Source: Nelumbo lutea (lineage: Eukaryota > Streptophyta > Magnoliopsida > Proteales > Nelumbonaceae). From it: DNA of 64,000 bases. The notes beneath the pieces were generated by a model, which was given only the letters and a program-made list of their open reading frames with translations, had not been told where the DNA came from and did not search any database. Position numbers and translations under genes: made by a program. The DNA lies in assembly GCA_022828595.1 (NCBI GenBank), contig JAKGHH010000003.1, positions 15,562,934-15,626,933 on the forward strand, given 5' to 3'. Shown piece by piece: positions 62,155-64,000 of this stretch (its first letter is position 1; each line of letters begins with the position of its first letter).

Positions 62155-63120
62155 ATGGAGTTTAAGAATCAAGCAGAAGGCAGTTTTGGGAACAACAGTT
62201 ATGGTGGTGGTTCTGAGACAGGTTTTCAGATTACAACCGTAAAGTTTGATGGATCAAACTATTTGGAATGGGCCCAATCAGCCATGATGGCTATTGGGGG
62301 AAGGGGCAAAGTAGGGTATCTCTTAGGAGATGTGGCAGAACCTTCCAAGGGAGACCCTATGTATACCAAGTGGGTCCAAGAAAACTATTTGGTTATGACA
62401 TGCATCTGTGATTCTATGCAGCCCCATATCAGCCGAAATTACTTATGGGCAAAGACAGCCAAGGAGATATGGAATGTGATGAAAGAGACTTACTCCCAAC
62501 CCCTTAATGTTGCCAGAGCATATGAGTTGAAATGTGAGGTGAAATCCCTTAAACAAGGAGAGAAACCGGTGTCGGTCTACTTCTCTACCTTGAAGTCCCT
62601 GTGGCATGAGATTGATCACTTAGAGACTCTTGAGTGGGAGAGTCCCAAAGATGCTCAGATACATAGAAAGCACATCGAGACAAACAGAGTGTTTGAGTTC
62701 CTGGCAGGACTGAATTCAGAATATGATATTGTGAGGCAGCAGATTTTGACCAGAGATTGTGTGACCCTCTTCAGGCATACTCCTTAGTGCACAGTGAAGA
62801 GACCATGAGGAAAGTCATGATGCAACCTCAGTCGCTTACACCTGCCTTGGTAGCTGTCAAACCCAAAACAGAGGGTGATTCAGAGAGGGACAGAAAGAAG
62901 GAAGATAAAAGGGATGTGGTGTGTGAGCATTGCAAGAAACCTAAACACACAAAAGAAACATGTTGGAAGCTGCATCCACATTTGGTCCCGGCAAAGTTGA
63001 GAAATAAAAGGGGTAATGCTCATGTGGCTATGACTACTGATTCAGCATCCTCATCTGGCACGAGAGGCACACCATTAGAGACCTTAGTTGCAGTTCGGGC
63101 TGCTCTAATACAATTGGAGA
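62155..63120 (+). pseudogene. Copia gag of second element, frameshifted
   Basis: ATG at 62155 starts M-E-F-K-N-Q. F-D-G-S-N-Y-L-E-W-A and W-A-K-T-A-K-E-I-W-N-V-M are characteristic of the UBN2/retrotran gag family. Near 62755 the frame shifts: D-P-L-Q-A-Y-S-L-V-H-S-E-E continues in another frame. The zinc knuckle C-E-H-C-K-K-P-K-H-T-K-E-T-C near 62935 is intact. Roughly 320 codons, otherwise well preserved. Confidence 0.85.
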
Positions 63121-64000
63121 AGGAAGTTGGCAGTTCAGCTCAGTTACCGCAGTCATCATCAGCTCCGGCCACATCGGCCTTTGCACACTCAGGTACTCGA
63201 GCCTCAGCCTACCATGCCTCCGCTCCAGGTACTACTGAACCGTGTTGGGTAATAGATTCAGGTGCATCCGACCATATGACTAGCTTGCCCTCTTTGTTTA
63301 CTACTTATCACTTATCTTCTGGTAGGGATAAAGTATCTATAGCTGATGGCTCTCTTGTCCCTATTTCTGGCAAGGGTGACATCAAACTGTCGGATACTAT
63401 ATCCTTGTCCTCTGTCTTGCATGTTCCTAAACTGGATACTAACCTCCTTTCCGTTAGTAGTATTACCAAACATTTGAACTGCTCAGTAACTTTCTTTCCT
63501 GACCAATGTGTTTTTCAGGACCTGGAAACGAAGAAGGTGATTGGGACTGTCTGTGAGACGAATGAGATCTATCTGCTCGGGGAGAGTTCTCGTCAGGAAG
63601 AGTCAGTGGATAAGAAGTTACTTGTTTCTCAGGTTGTGAGTCTGGTTATGCCAACGATTGGGTCATTTATCTTTTCGGTCCTTGAAGAGCATGTTTCCTA
63701 CTTTGTTTGAGTCTGTTGAGTCATCTCAGTTGAAGTGTGAAAATTGTGAGTTTGCTAAACATTGTAGAAACTCTTATTCATTGAGTAATAAAAGGAGTAA
63801 TAGTTCTTTTGATATTGTGCATACTAATGTTTGGGGGCCATATCACATTCCTTCTATGGGTGGGTACAGGTATTTTTTGTTATTTGTTGATGACCACACC
63901 CAGTTTTCTTGGGTTTATCTTATGCGATCACGAGATGAGGTGCCTGCCCTGACCCAAAACTTCCACCAAATGATCCTAACCCAGTTTGATGCCAGGATAA
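63121..64000 (+). pseudogene. Copia protease and start of integrase, frameshifted, cut by window end
   Basis: The protease site D-S-G-A-S-D-H-M (about 63256) is intact in the second gag frame, followed by V-L-H-V-P-K-L-D-T-N-L-L-S-V. A frameshift near 63660-63690 moves the GAG-pre-integrase domain (C-E-N-C-E-F-A-K-H) and integrase (V-W-G-P, F-V-D-D-H-T-Q-F-S-W-V) into another frame. The position of the first catalytic Asp reads N (H-T-N-V-W-G-P). Confidence 0.83.

Larger units (their letters stand above)
61022..64000 (+). mobile_element. Second Ty1/copia retrotransposon, truncated by the window end
   Basis: The 5' LTR, PBS, long leader, gag, protease and start of integrase are present in copia order. 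The element belongs to a different lineage from 54831-60273: LTR, gag and spacing are unrelated at sequence level. At least two frameshifts are visible. The 3' half lies outside the window, so completeness and target duplication cannot be judged. Confidence 0.88.

Overview
The window is nuclear DNA from a flowering plant. Split genes with GT-AG introns, plant-specific transcription factor families (a class I TCP, a POPEYE-type bHLH), a PPR relic, Ty1/copia retrotransposons primed by initiator tRNA-Met, L1 and RTE LINE tails and many short TIR elements all point that way. Long, transposon-filled introns suggest a repeat-rich, probably woody, angiosperm; the species cannot be fixed from this sequence.

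Three host genes can be modelled, all on the minus strand. (1) 2226-8107 encodes a 256-residue bHLH factor closely resembling POPEYE/bHLH47, the iron-deficiency regulator; it has four coding exons plus a likely 5' UTR exon near 8817-8950. (2) 16293-23998 encodes a 314-residue protein in ten coding exons. It has an N-terminal membrane anchor and two H-x-S motifs like those of 2H phosphoesterases, and I cannot name it. (3) 42460-43629 encodes an intronless 389-residue class I TCP factor of the TCP14/TCP15 type. They do not form a functional cluster.

Broken or minor genes are a PPR pseudogene at the left edge (3-737), a transit-peptide-like relic (1058-1294), a tRNA-Val-like gene (37252-37324, minus) and a coding-like fragment inside the last intron of gene 2.

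The rest is mobile DNA. 54831-60273 is a structurally complete but dead copia element with two LTRs, PBS, PPT and a 5-bp target duplication ACTTC. 61022-64000 is the left part of a second copia element running off the edge. 25438-26265 looks like a solo LTR. Degraded L1 pieces lie at 6800-7690, 13140-13460 and 20590-20846, and RTE tails at about 4990-5537, 7141-7245 and 18828-18897. Several MITE families are recognisable with target duplications: four hAT-like copies (8 bp), six PIF/Harbinger-like copies (3 bp), and two elements with 9-10 bp duplications. The remainder is AT-rich intergenic sequence with microsatellites in which no gene was recognised.

No previously undescribed multi-gene system is evident. 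The most interesting items are the two-HxS membrane protein, the MITE families defined here by their own insertion scars, and paired TCP-type sites upstream of the TCP gene.
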